A program made the translations under genes and the position numbers. A stretch of 9,729 bases of DNA from Bacteroidota bacterium (GTDB lineage: Bacteria; Bacteroidota; Bacteroidia; Chitinophagales; Chitinophagaceae). The notes under the pieces were generated by a model. It made no database searches. It saw only the letters and a list, made by a program, of their open reading frames with translations, and had not been told where the DNA came from. The DNA lies in the NCBI GenBank assembly GCA_023429985.1, contig JAEZCV010000194.1:1-9729 (forward strand), in the 5' to 3' direction. Positions 1-5,766 of the stretch are shown piece by piece (position 1 is the stretch's first letter; each line of letters begins with the position of its first letter).

Positions 1-1
1 G

Positions 2-1042
2 TATGAGCCTACGCAGGCTGGCCGGCTGATAGAAGACTTTGTGGACGAGCACCTGAGCAACTGGTATGTGCGCCTTTGCCGCCGCCGCTTCTGGAAAGGA
101 GAGTACGAGGCGGACAAAATCTCGGCCTACCAAACGCTGTATGAATGCCTGGAGACCGTGGTTCGCCTGATGGCGCCCATTTCGCCTTTCTTCAGCGATG
201 CTCTTTTTGTAAACCTAAACAAGGTTACGGGCCGCTACCGGCAGGCATCGGTGCACCACGTGAATTTTCCGCAAGCCGATGAAAGCGAGATAGATACAGA
301 CCTGGAAAAAAGAATGCAGCTGGCGCAGGACGCTTCGTCGCTCATTCTTTCGCTGCGCAAAAAGGCCAACATCAAAGTGCGGCAGCCCCTGCAAAAAGTA
401 CTGATCCCCGTGCTGGATGGATCGGTGGAAACACACCTGAAGCAGGTGGAAAGCCTGGTGAAGTCGGATGTGAACGTAAAAGAATTTGAGTACCTGAAGG
501 ATACGGAAGGCTTCATAAAAAAGAAGATCAAGCCCAACTTTCAGGCGCTTGGCAAGCGGCTGGGCGCCAAAATGAAGGCGGTGTCGCTGGCACTTTCGGA
601 ATTTTCTCAGCACGATATTTCCTTATTTGAAAAAGAAGGCAGATATTCATTGCCGGTTACTGATGAGCCGGTGGAGCTTTCCCTCAGCGATGTGGAAATC
701 ACGAGCGAGGACATACCGGGATGGCTCGTAGCTTCACGCGGTGCTTTAACCGTGGCTTTGGATGTCAATGTGACACCAGAACTGGTGGAGGAGGGCAACG
801 CCCGCGAGTTTGTGAACCGGATACAGAAGATCCGCAAGGATAGCGGGCTGGAAGTGACGGACCGTATTGATGTAAAGGTGGAGGCGAATGACGGAATATC
901 ATCATCTTTAGCCAAGTATAATGACTATATTTGCGCGGAAATTCTGGCAGACAAGCTGGAGTTAACATCACAAATTGACGATGGCACTGAAATAGAGGTT
1001 AACGATAACCCGTTGAAGGTCATTGTATTAAAAAAGCAGTAA
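2..1042 (+). CDS. ileS: Isoleucyl-tRNA synthetase, C-terminal part (5' end outside window)
   Basis: This cytoplasmic class I enzyme charges tRNA-Ile with isoleucine. The reading frame is open from base 2, so the gene begins before the window and about 346 C-terminal residues are present. The first part, with DEHLSNWYVRLCRRRFWKGE and then LYECLETVVRLMAPISPFFS, is the typical helical anticodon-binding domain of IleS/ValS/LeuRS enzymes. The catalytic HIGH and KMSKS regions lie upstream and cannot be seen. The remaining part (KKANIKVRQPLQKVLIPVL, later NAREFVNRIQKIRKDSGLEV) matches the C-terminal extension (DUF5915-type) of the long, eukaryote-like IleS form common in Bacteroidota. There is no Cys4 zinc finger at the C-terminus, unlike in E. 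coli IleS. GC content is higher than in the rest of the window. The next gene starts 7 bp downstream, so the two are probably co-transcribed. Confidence 0.95.
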   Translation, partial: YEPTQAGRLIEDFVDEHLSNWYVRLCRRRFWKGEYEADKISAYQTLYECLETVVRLMAPISPFFSDALFVNLNKVTGRYRQASVHHVNFPQADESEIDTDLEKRMQLAQDASSLILSLRKKANIKVRQPLQKVLIPVLDGSVETHLKQVESLVKSDVNVKEFEYLKDTEGFIKKKIKPNFQALGKRLGAKMKAVSLALSEFSQHDISLFEKEGRYSLPVTDEPVELSLSDVEITSEDIPGWLVASRGALTVALDVNVTPELVEEGNAREFVNRIQKIRKDSGLEVTDRIDVKVEANDGISSSLAKYNDYICAEILADKLELTSQIDDGTEIEVNDNPLKVIVLKKQ

Positions 1043-1049
1043 TTTTAAT

Positions 1050-2009
1050 ATGGCTACAAAAAAGCAACCTGTAAAACCTGCCCGTTCAAACGGGGGAAAA
1101 GCTGTTAAAGGAGCAAAGCCGGCACCAAAGGCATCTGCAAAGAAAGCTGCACCTAAGAAGGCACCTTCCAAGCCTGCTCCCAAACCAGCGGCAAAGGCAG
1201 CACCTAAAAAAGCGGTTGCCACCCCGAAAAAAACTGCCAAGCCCGCAAAGGTTGCAGCCAAAAAAACTGTTCCTGCCAAAGCTCCGGCCAAGGCTGTTTC
1301 AAAAAAACCGGCTCCGGCACCTAAAAAGGCCGCAGTGCCTGCAAAAGCTGTTGCTAAGAAATCGGCTCCTGTAAAACAGGTTGCTGCCAAACCGGCGCCA
1401 AAAGCGGCTCCAAAGCCTGCCGCCAAACCTGCAGTTGCTGAAAAAAAGCCGGCACCTGCACCACAGGTTAGCAAACCGGCGCCACCGCCGCCACCTCCTT
1501 ATGTAAAAAAGGAAGCAAAGAAACCACAACCACCGAGGAAAATAGTAATCCCTAAAACCTCCACTACCAAAGCGGTAAAATACGAACCGGATTTTACCAA
1601 ATCGGTATTGGATTCACAACAAAAAGCCTCAACCGGCCCTACTATGCGATATTCAGATTCAGAATTAGTTGAGTTCAGAGAGTTGATCACCCGCAAGCTG
1701 GAAACAGCCAAGAAAGAACTAGCCTACCTGCAGGGTTTAATTACCCGTAAAGATGAAGGTGGTGATATGGAAGATGGTCGTTACATGACTATGGAAGATG
1801 GAAGTATGAGTATGGAAAGAGAGCAACTAAGCCAGATGGCCAGTCGCCAGATCCAGTTCATCGACCACCTGGAAAAAGCCATGATGCGCATTGAAAATAA
1901 AACTTATGGTGTTTGCAGGGTTACCGGTAAACTGATCGACAAAGCCCGCCTTCGCGCTGTGCCCCATGCTACATTAAGCATTGAGGCCAAGCAAATGATG
2001 AATAAATAA
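1050..2009 (+). CDS. TraR/DksA-family protein with Lys/Ala/Pro-rich N-terminal tail
   Basis: The 319-residue protein has two parts. Residues 1 to about 165 are low complexity, almost only Lys, Ala, Pro and Val in KPAPK/KKAAP-like steps, ending in six prolines (145-150); this resembles histone H1-like tails and is expected to be disordered and strongly basic. Residues about 199-319 form a DksA-like domain: a coiled coil (RELITRKLETAKKELAYLQ and SRQIQFIDHLEKAMMRIENK) with an acidic Met-rich tip (DMEDGRYMTMEDGSMSMERE), then a zinc-finger remnant (YGVCRVTGKLIDKARLRAVP). Only one of the four zinc cysteines remains, Cys289, the only Cys in the protein. I recall this degenerate finger as usual for Bacteroidota members. 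DksA proteins bind the RNA polymerase secondary channel and modulate transcription initiation; that role is inferred here. The tail could bind nucleic acid. ATG start 7 bp after ileS. Confidence 0.85.
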   Translation: MATKKQPVKPARSNGGKAVKGAKPAPKASAKKAAPKKAPSKPAPKPAAKAAPKKAVATPKKTAKPAKVAAKKTVPAKAPAKAVSKKPAPAPKKAAVPAKAVAKKSAPVKQVAAKPAPKAAPKPAAKPAVAEKKPAPAPQVSKPAPPPPPPYVKKEAKKPQPPRKIVIPKTSTTKAVKYEPDFTKSVLDSQQKASTGPTMRYSDSELVEFRELITRKLETAKKELAYLQGLITRKDEGGDMEDGRYMTMEDGSMSMEREQLSQMASRQIQFIDHLEKAMMRIENKTYGVCRVTGKLIDKARLRAVPHATLSIEAKQMMNK

Positions 2010-2098
2010 GATCCCATTTTCTTATTATTGATCTCCGGCAAAACCGGGGCAGGCATTGTATTGTCATAAGTCAGGGCTAATCCCGAAACTAATCTGCC

Positions 2099-2106
2099 TA
2101 TTTTTA
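2099..2106 (+). promoter_or_regulatory. Possible -7 promoter element (TATTTTTA)
   Basis: TATTTTTA matches the Bacteroidota -7 consensus TAnnTTTG except at the last base and lies 17 bp before the ATG of the YcxB-like gene. No convincing -33 TTTG is visible at the right distance. It would make this gene independent of the ileS/dksA-like unit. Confidence 0.3.
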
Positions 2107-2123
2107 GACCAACCATAGCTATC

Positions 2124-2597
2124 ATGAGAGTAGAATTCAGCTATAATAAAAAACAGGTGCTCCAGGCATTACGCTTTCATTTCCTCAGTAAAAAGGAGAT
2201 CAGGCTGATGATCATCCTGGTAAATGTTTTTGCGCTTTCTTCCGCATTGTTATTCTATTTCAAAAAAATTCTCCCCTTTGCATTTTTAATGGGATCGTTT
2301 TTATGGTTTGTGTTGATGATATCCTTCTGGTTCATCCTTCCCGGCATGGTTTACCGCAGGGCAACAACCTTTAAAGATCATTTTATAATGAGTTTTGAAG
2401 AAGATTTGTTTTCTGTTGGAAATGAAAGAGGCTCCACTTCCTATGGCTGGGATTCGGTTAAGAATTTTACTGAAACACCCCATTTCTTCCATTTAAATTT
2501 CGACAGCCGCTCTTTTTTCCTGGTACCTAAAAACAGCTTTGCCGATGCGGATAAGGTTTTTGAAATGCGCCAGCTGCTGAAGAGAAAGGTTGGTTGA
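2124..2597 (+). CDS. Small two-helix membrane protein, YcxB-like
   Basis: The 157-residue protein starts with a short polar segment (MRVEFSYNKKQVLQALRFHF). Two hydrophobic helices follow at about residues 28-46 and 51-73, then a soluble C-terminal domain (about 80-150) with FIMSFEEDLFSVGNERGSTS, YGWDSVKNFTETPHFFHLNF and a closing FFLVPKNSF. That layout, and the W-x2-V-x7-HFFHL and FFLVPK-type strands, fit the YcxB-like C-terminal domain family (a PH-like fold facing the cytoplasm). No enzymatic motif is visible and the biological role is unknown. The ATG start has a suitable promoter-like element just upstream and no in-frame alternative nearby. It ends 8 bp from the end of the convergent acetyltransferase gene, with no obvious terminator between them. 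Confidence 0.7.
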   Translation: MRVEFSYNKKQVLQALRFHFLSKKEIRLMIILVNVFALSSALLFYFKKILPFAFLMGSFLWFVLMISFWFILPGMVYRRATTFKDHFIMSFEEDLFSVGNERGSTSYGWDSVKNFTETPHFFHLNFDSRSFFLVPKNSFADADKVFEMRQLLKRKVG

Positions 2598-2605
2598 TGG
2601 GATGA

Positions 2606-3034
2606 TTAAAGATCTTTTTCCATGATATAATGCGGAATGGAAATTTCTTCAAATTCACTTCCTACCTTTTTATATCCCAGCTTTTCATAAAAGCCTGTTG
2701 CATTCTTACGGGCATGCATGGTTATTTTTTTATGGCCCTTATCGCGGGCCAGGTTCTCGGCAAACTGCATCAGTGCACGGCCAATTCCTTTTCCCTGTAA
2801 ATCGTTGATAACAGCCATCTGCCTTAGCCGGGCAACAGGTCCGGGTTCTTCCACCAGCATGCAGCAGCCCAGCATATCTTCGTCTTCGAATGCAGCAATT
2901 AACAGGTGGTCTTTTTCTTTTTCAAGTTCTTCCTGGGAGAATTGCATGCCAAGTGGTTTGCGAAGAATATCTTCGCGCAGCTTTAGCATTTGTAGGTATT
3001 CGTGACTTCCGTGGTCAATAATTTTTAAAGGCAT
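2606..3034 (-). CDS. GNAT-family N-acetyltransferase
   Basis: This 142-residue protein is a GCN5-related acetyltransferase, expected to move an acetyl group from acetyl-CoA to an amine; the substrate cannot be read from the sequence. The signature is ARLRQMAVINDLQGKGIGRA, where QGKGIG (residues 80-85) is the acetyl-CoA pyrophosphate loop. The C-terminal ATGFYEKLGYKKVG and IPHYIMEKDL match motif B and the last strands. The N-terminus, with LREDILRKPLG, resembles small stand-alone GNATs of the ElaA/YitI-like kind. I chose the ATG at 3034 because it begins the conserved fold (MPLKIIDHGS) and has AAAGGA directly upstream; the frame stays open to 3109, but those extra 25 residues look like translated leader. 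It is divergent from acpP and convergent with the YcxB-like gene. Confidence 0.85.
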   Translation of the reverse strand: MPLKIIDHGSHEYLQMLKLREDILRKPLGMQFSQEELEKEKDHLLIAAFEDEDMLGCCMLVEEPGPVARLRQMAVINDLQGKGIGRALMQFAENLARDKGHKKITMHARKNATGFYEKLGYKKVGSEFEEISIPHYIMEKDL

Positions 3035-3166
3035 TCCTTTGAATAAAATAATTGAAGTGGCTAAAACAGCAAGTTGCGGTATTTGGAAATAATAACCATC
3101 AAAAACCAAAACTTTTTACGATTTCAGCTAAAGAATCATCAAAATGTTATTTATACCAAAAACTTA

Positions 3167-3174
3167 TATTTTTG
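3167..3174 (+). promoter_or_regulatory. acpP promoter, -7 element (TATTTTTG)
   Basis: TATTTTTG is an exact match to the Bacteroidota sigma-A -7 element TAnnTTTG, followed by CACC. It lies 26 bp before the acpP ATG, giving a leader of roughly 20 nt with an A-rich stretch (CTTTTACAAA) at the start codon and no Shine-Dalgarno. The -33 position is weak. The rest of the 166-bp divergent spacer (3035-3200) is AT-rich and shows no other clear feature. Confidence 0.6.
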
Positions 3175-3200
3175 CACCACTATAACCAAACTTTTACAAA

Positions 3201-3437
3201 ATGTCAGACATTGCAGCAAGAGTAAAAAAGATCATTGTAGACAAATTAGGGGTTGACGAAGCGGAAGTGACAAACGAAGCCTCCTTCACCAATGATTTAG
3301 GTGCCGATTCTCTGGACACCGTTGAATTGATCATGGAGTTTGAAAAGGAATTTAATATTTCCATTCCAGACGAGCAGGCTGAAACAATTACTACAGTTGG
3401 TCAGGCTGTTACCTATTTAGAAGAGCACGCAAAGTAA
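3201..3437 (+). CDS. acpP: Acyl carrier protein
   Basis: This 78-residue acidic cytosolic protein carries growing acyl chains on a 4'-phosphopantetheine arm during type II fatty acid synthesis. The attachment site is Ser37 in the canonical motif GADSLDTVELIMEFEKEF. The start (MSDIAARVKKIIVDKLGV) and end (IPDEQAETITTVGQAVTYLEE is the last helix) are those of a full-length AcpP, and the length is normal for the family. It sits directly upstream of fabF, whose product elongates AcpP-bound chains. The pair with rnc is a common gene order in this phylum. A perfect -7 promoter element lies upstream and a terminator-like hairpin follows, consistent with acpP being expressed more strongly than its neighbours. 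Confidence 0.98.
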   Translation: MSDIAARVKKIIVDKLGVDEAEVTNEASFTNDLGADSLDTVELIMEFEKEFNISIPDEQAETITTVGQAVTYLEEHAK

Positions 3438-3467
3438 TCAGGCATTCCTTCCGGAACCATAAAAGAT

Positions 3468-3503
3468 CCGCCTTCCGGCTGTTCACTCAGCGAAGGCGGT
3501 TTT
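3468..3503 (+). terminator. Terminator-like hairpin between acpP and fabF
   Basis: CCGCCTTC (3468-3475) pairs exactly with GAAGGCGG (3492-3499). Inside, GCTG (3478-3481) pairs with CAGC (3488-3491) around a 6-nt loop, with a 2-nt bulge. Four T residues follow (3500-3503), then ATCTTATAAAAA. It is a GC-rich stem with a short T tract, as in an intrinsic terminator. As fabF starts only 21 bp later without an obvious promoter, partial termination (attenuation) or mRNA 3'-end protection is more likely than a complete stop. Confidence 0.65.
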
Positions 3504-3524
3504 ATCTTATAAAAATTTCTACCC

Positions 3525-4790
3525 GTGGGTCAAATTCAGTTAAAGCGCGTTGTTGTTACAGGAATGGGTGCCATCACACCTCTTGGAAATTCCATTACCG
3601 AGTATTGGAATAACCTCCGTAATGGAGTAAGTGGATGTGATTTCATCACCAATTTTGACGCTTCAAAATTCAAAACGCGTTTTGCCTGCGAAATAAAAAA
3701 CTTTGATCCCACCCATTTTCTGGACAGGAAGGAAGCACGAAAGCTGGACCGTTTTACCCAAACTGCCGTGGTAGCCTCCGACCAGGCCGTTCAGGATGCA
3801 GGTATTGATCAGAATAACGTGGATGTTGATCGCGTGGGAGTTGTTTTTGCCAGTGGTATAGGCGGACTTATTACCTTCCAGGAAGAAGTTACCAATTTTG
3901 CCAAAGGCGATGGAACGCCTCGTTTCAACCCCTTCTTTATTCCGAAAATGATCCTTGATATCGCTGCCGGGCATATTTCTATGCGGCACGGTTTCAGGGG
4001 TCCTAATTTCGCCGTGGTCAGTGCCTGTGCCTCTTCCACCAATGCTATGATGGAAGCATTTAATCTATTGCGCATGGGCAAGGCCGATGTAATTATTACA
4101 GGCGGTGCCGAAAGCGTGGTGAGCGAAGCCGGTGTGGGTGGTTTCAATGCCATGAAAGCATTAAGTGAAAGAAATGAAGATCCCAAAACTGCTTCCCGCC
4201 CTTACGATAAGGAACGTGATGGATTTGTTATGGGTGAAGCTGCAGGCGCGCTGGTGTTTGAAGAACTGGAACATGCATTAAAAAGAGGCGCCAAGATTTA
4301 TTGTGAAATTGCCGGTTGTGGCGCTACTGCCGATGCCCATCATTTAACAGCTCCTCATCCCGAAGGGCTGGGTGCAAAAAATGTAATGATGCGTGCACTG
4401 GAAGATGCCGAAATGAATCCGGGCGATATCAATTATATCAATACGCACGGAACTTCAACGCCACTGGGTGATATCGCCGAAGTAAAAGCCATACTGGATG
4501 TATTTGGTGAAAAAGCATTCGACCTGAATATCAGTTCCACCAAATCCATGACAGGACATTGCCTGGGCGCTGCCGGAGTAATTGAAGCCATTGCCTGTAT
4601 CATGGCAGTGCAGAATGATATTGTTCCTCCAACCATTAATCATTTTGTAGATGATCCGGAATTTGATGAAAGATTGAATTTCACTTTCTGGGAATCACAG
4701 AAGCGTACCGTTAATGCTGCCCTGAGCAATACTTTTGGTTTCGGCGGACATAATGCATGCACGATATTTAAGAAGTATGGTGGTGGTTGA
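3525..4790 (+). CDS. fabF: Beta-ketoacyl-[ACP] synthase II
   Basis: The 421-residue condensing enzyme (KAS II) extends acyl-ACP by two carbons using malonyl-ACP. The Cys-His-His triad is complete: Cys168 in VVSACASSTNAM, His308 in INTHGTSTPLGD and His345 in KSMTGHCLGAAG. The gatekeeper loop NTFGFGGHN (402-410) is present. All positions are offset by five from E. coli FabF, so the protein is collinear and full length. The start is GTG: translation from it gives MGQIQLKRVVVTGMGAITPL, the normal N-terminus, and no in-frame ATG precedes the conserved strand. The protein ends KKYGGG; the three glycines and the TGA stop belong to, or directly abut, the first unit of the 11-bp repeat array. It is 87 bp after acpP, separated by a hairpin. 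Confidence 0.97.
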   Translation: MGQIQLKRVVVTGMGAITPLGNSITEYWNNLRNGVSGCDFITNFDASKFKTRFACEIKNFDPTHFLDRKEARKLDRFTQTAVVASDQAVQDAGIDQNNVDVDRVGVVFASGIGGLITFQEEVTNFAKGDGTPRFNPFFIPKMILDIAAGHISMRHGFRGPNFAVVSACASSTNAMMEAFNLLRMGKADVIITGGAESVVSEAGVGGFNAMKALSERNEDPKTASRPYDKERDGFVMGEAAGALVFEELEHALKRGAKIYCEIAGCGATADAHHLTAPHPEGLGAKNVMMRALEDAEMNPGDINYINTHGTSTPLGDIAEVKAILDVFGEKAFDLNISSTKSMTGHCLGAAGVIEAIACIMAVQNDIVPPTINHFVDDPEFDERLNFTFWESQKRTVNAALSNTFGFGGHNACTIFKKYGGG

Positions 4791-4914
4791 ATAGTGGTTG
4801 AATAGTGGTTGGATAGTAGTTGAATAGTGGTTGAATAGTAGTTGAATAGTGGTTGGATAGTAGTTGAATAGTAGTTGAATAGTGGTTGAATAGTGGTTGA
4901 ATAGTAGTTGAAAG
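4783..4914 (+). repeat. Tandem array of twelve 11-bp units, consensus GTRGTTGRATA
   Basis: Twelve head-to-tail units of exactly 11 bp, without indels. Three variants occur: a = GTGGTTGAATA, b = GTGGTTGGATA, c = GTAGTTGAATA. Their order is a-a-b-c-a-c-b-c-c-a-a-c, and the last unit is degraded at its end (GTAGTTGAAAG). Only positions 3 and 8 vary, and both are A/G transitions. The plus strand has no C from 4763 to 4914. Each unit carries TGA and TAG, so plus-strand translation stops quickly in every frame, whereas the minus strand is open. The first unit contains the fabF stop codon. The 11-bp period is close to one DNA helical turn, so units lie on nearly the same face. Function unknown. Confidence 0.95.
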
Positions 4915-4922
4915 CAAGCTCC

Positions 4923-4965
4923 ATTCAACAATTTTAAACTACCGTTCAACAACCGTTAAACAATA
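4923..4965 (-). repeat. Four decayed inverted copies of the 11-bp unit
   Basis: After an 8-bp spacer (4915-4922) the same period continues in the opposite orientation: ATTCAACAAT (4923), TTTAAACTACC (4933), GTTCAACAACC (4944) and GTTAAACAATA (4955). Each resembles the reverse complement of the direct unit (ATTCAACYACT when rotated), at roughly 7-8 of 11 positions for the better copies. Together with units 9-12 of the direct array they could form an imperfect hairpin of about 42 nt per arm, closed by GTTGAA (4907-4912) with TTCAAC (4924-4929). Confidence 0.6.
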
Positions 4966-4971
4966 TTTTCG
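4964..4971 (+). promoter_or_regulatory. Possible rnc -7 promoter element (TATTTTCG)
   Basis: TATTTTCG differs from TAnnTTTG at one base and lies 42 bp before the rnc start. It begins in the last inverted repeat unit, so a transcript from here would exclude the repeat array. No clear -33 element is seen. Weak evidence. Confidence 0.3.
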
Positions 4972-5013
4972 CCCTCAATACTCTTTCCCAAAAAAATATA
5001 CTAGTTTACCATT

Positions 5014-5751
5014 GTGGATTTCTGGAAAGTATTCTATAAGAAACATGAAGATCCTTCTTTCAAAAAACAACTGAAGGGCGTTCTGGGCTACGGTCCGGGC
5101 AATCTTTCGCTTTATAAAACGGCGCTTACACACCGTTCAATAAAAGATACGATCGACGAGAACAACGAAAGACTTGAATATTTGGGCGATGCTATTTTAA
5201 GTGCGCTTGTTGCCGACTATCTCTTTAAACGTTATCCCTACAAAGAAGAAGGCTTTCTTACCGAAATGCGCAGCAAAATGGTGAACCGTCAGCAGCTGAA
5301 TGATATTGCATTGAAAATGGGATTAAAGAAGATCACGGTGTATAATAAATCCGATGCTTCACTTAAGAGCAGCCAGATTTTTGGAAACACACTGGAAGCC
5401 CTGGTAGGTGCCGTTTATCTCGATCGGGGTTATAAAAAAACAAGTCGCTGGGTAACCGAAAGAATTATTATCCCGCACATGTTCATGGAAGACCTCGAAA
5501 TTCTCGAGATCAACCATAAGAACAAACTTTATGGCTGGGCCAATAAAAATGGCAAGCTGCTGGAGTTTGAGACCCTTAATGAAAGAATAGAGAACGGCCG
5601 CCGCTTGTTTACCATAGGTGCGGTAATAAATGGAAAAGTAATTGCACAGGGAAAAGCCTTCAATAAAAAAGATGCTTCGCAGATTGCCGCTCAATTAGCA
5701 GTGGAAAAACTTGGAATTGTAAACAGCGATTCAGTGGGAAACGAAACCTGA
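5014..5751 (+). CDS. rnc: Ribonuclease III
   Basis: The 245-residue endonuclease cleaves double-stranded RNA in rRNA precursors and structured mRNAs. The nuclease domain (about 15-160) holds the signature NNERLEYLGDAILSALVADY with Glu52, Glu55 and Asp59, corresponding to E. coli Glu38, Glu41 and Asp45. The second acidic cluster reads FGNTLEALVGAVYLDRGY: Glu128 (E. coli Glu117) is present, but the position of E. coli Asp114 is Asn125. The double-stranded-RNA-binding domain (about 166-235) is complete, from NHKNKLYGWANKNGKL to the helix KKDASQIAAQLAVEKLG. I chose the GTG at 5014, which gives MDFWKVFYKKHEDPSFKKQL; no ATG lies in frame before the conserved core. It follows fabF by 223 bp, most of which is the repeat array, and is convergent with the epimerase gene 15 bp away. 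Confidence 0.95.
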   Translation: MDFWKVFYKKHEDPSFKKQLKGVLGYGPGNLSLYKTALTHRSIKDTIDENNERLEYLGDAILSALVADYLFKRYPYKEEGFLTEMRSKMVNRQQLNDIALKMGLKKITVYNKSDASLKSSQIFGNTLEALVGAVYLDRGYKKTSRWVTERIIIPHMFMEDLEILEINHKNKLYGWANKNGKLLEFETLNERIENGRRLFTIGAVINGKVIAQGKAFNKKDASQIAAQLAVEKLGIVNSDSVGNET

Positions 5752-5766
5752 GCAAAAGCTTAATAT

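Noticed and set aside
1028..1474. 148-residue Ala/Gly/Phe-rich minus-strand frame opposite the DksA-like tail
   Set aside because: It is the antisense of Lys/Ala/Pro codons, a well-known source of long spurious frames, and its composition is unlike a real protein.
2033..2049. Hairpin CTCCGG-CAAAA-CCGGGG after the DksA-like gene
   Set aside because: Only six pairs including one wobble, and no T tract follows, so it does not qualify as an intrinsic terminator.
2718..3005. 95-residue plus-strand frame inside the acetyltransferase gene
   Set aside because: Ser/Arg-rich antisense shadow of a well-supported GNAT coding sequence, with no independent support.
3447..3458. Palindrome TTCCGGAA just after acpP
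   Set aside because: An 8-bp palindrome is too short to mean anything alone and has no T tract; the larger hairpin downstream explains the spacer better.
4640..4952. Two minus-strand open frames (4640-4924 and 4695-4952) encoding STTIQPLFNYY-like periodic peptides
   Set aside because: They are products of the 11-bp repeat, whose complement contains no stop codon; the rest of each frame is antisense to fabF or spacer, and no promoter or start context supports them.
4783..4965. CRISPR array or phase-variable coding repeat
   Set aside because: The units are contiguous 11-mers without spacers and no cas gene is near. They lie after the fabF stop and contain stops in each plus-strand frame, so copy changes would not switch a reading frame.
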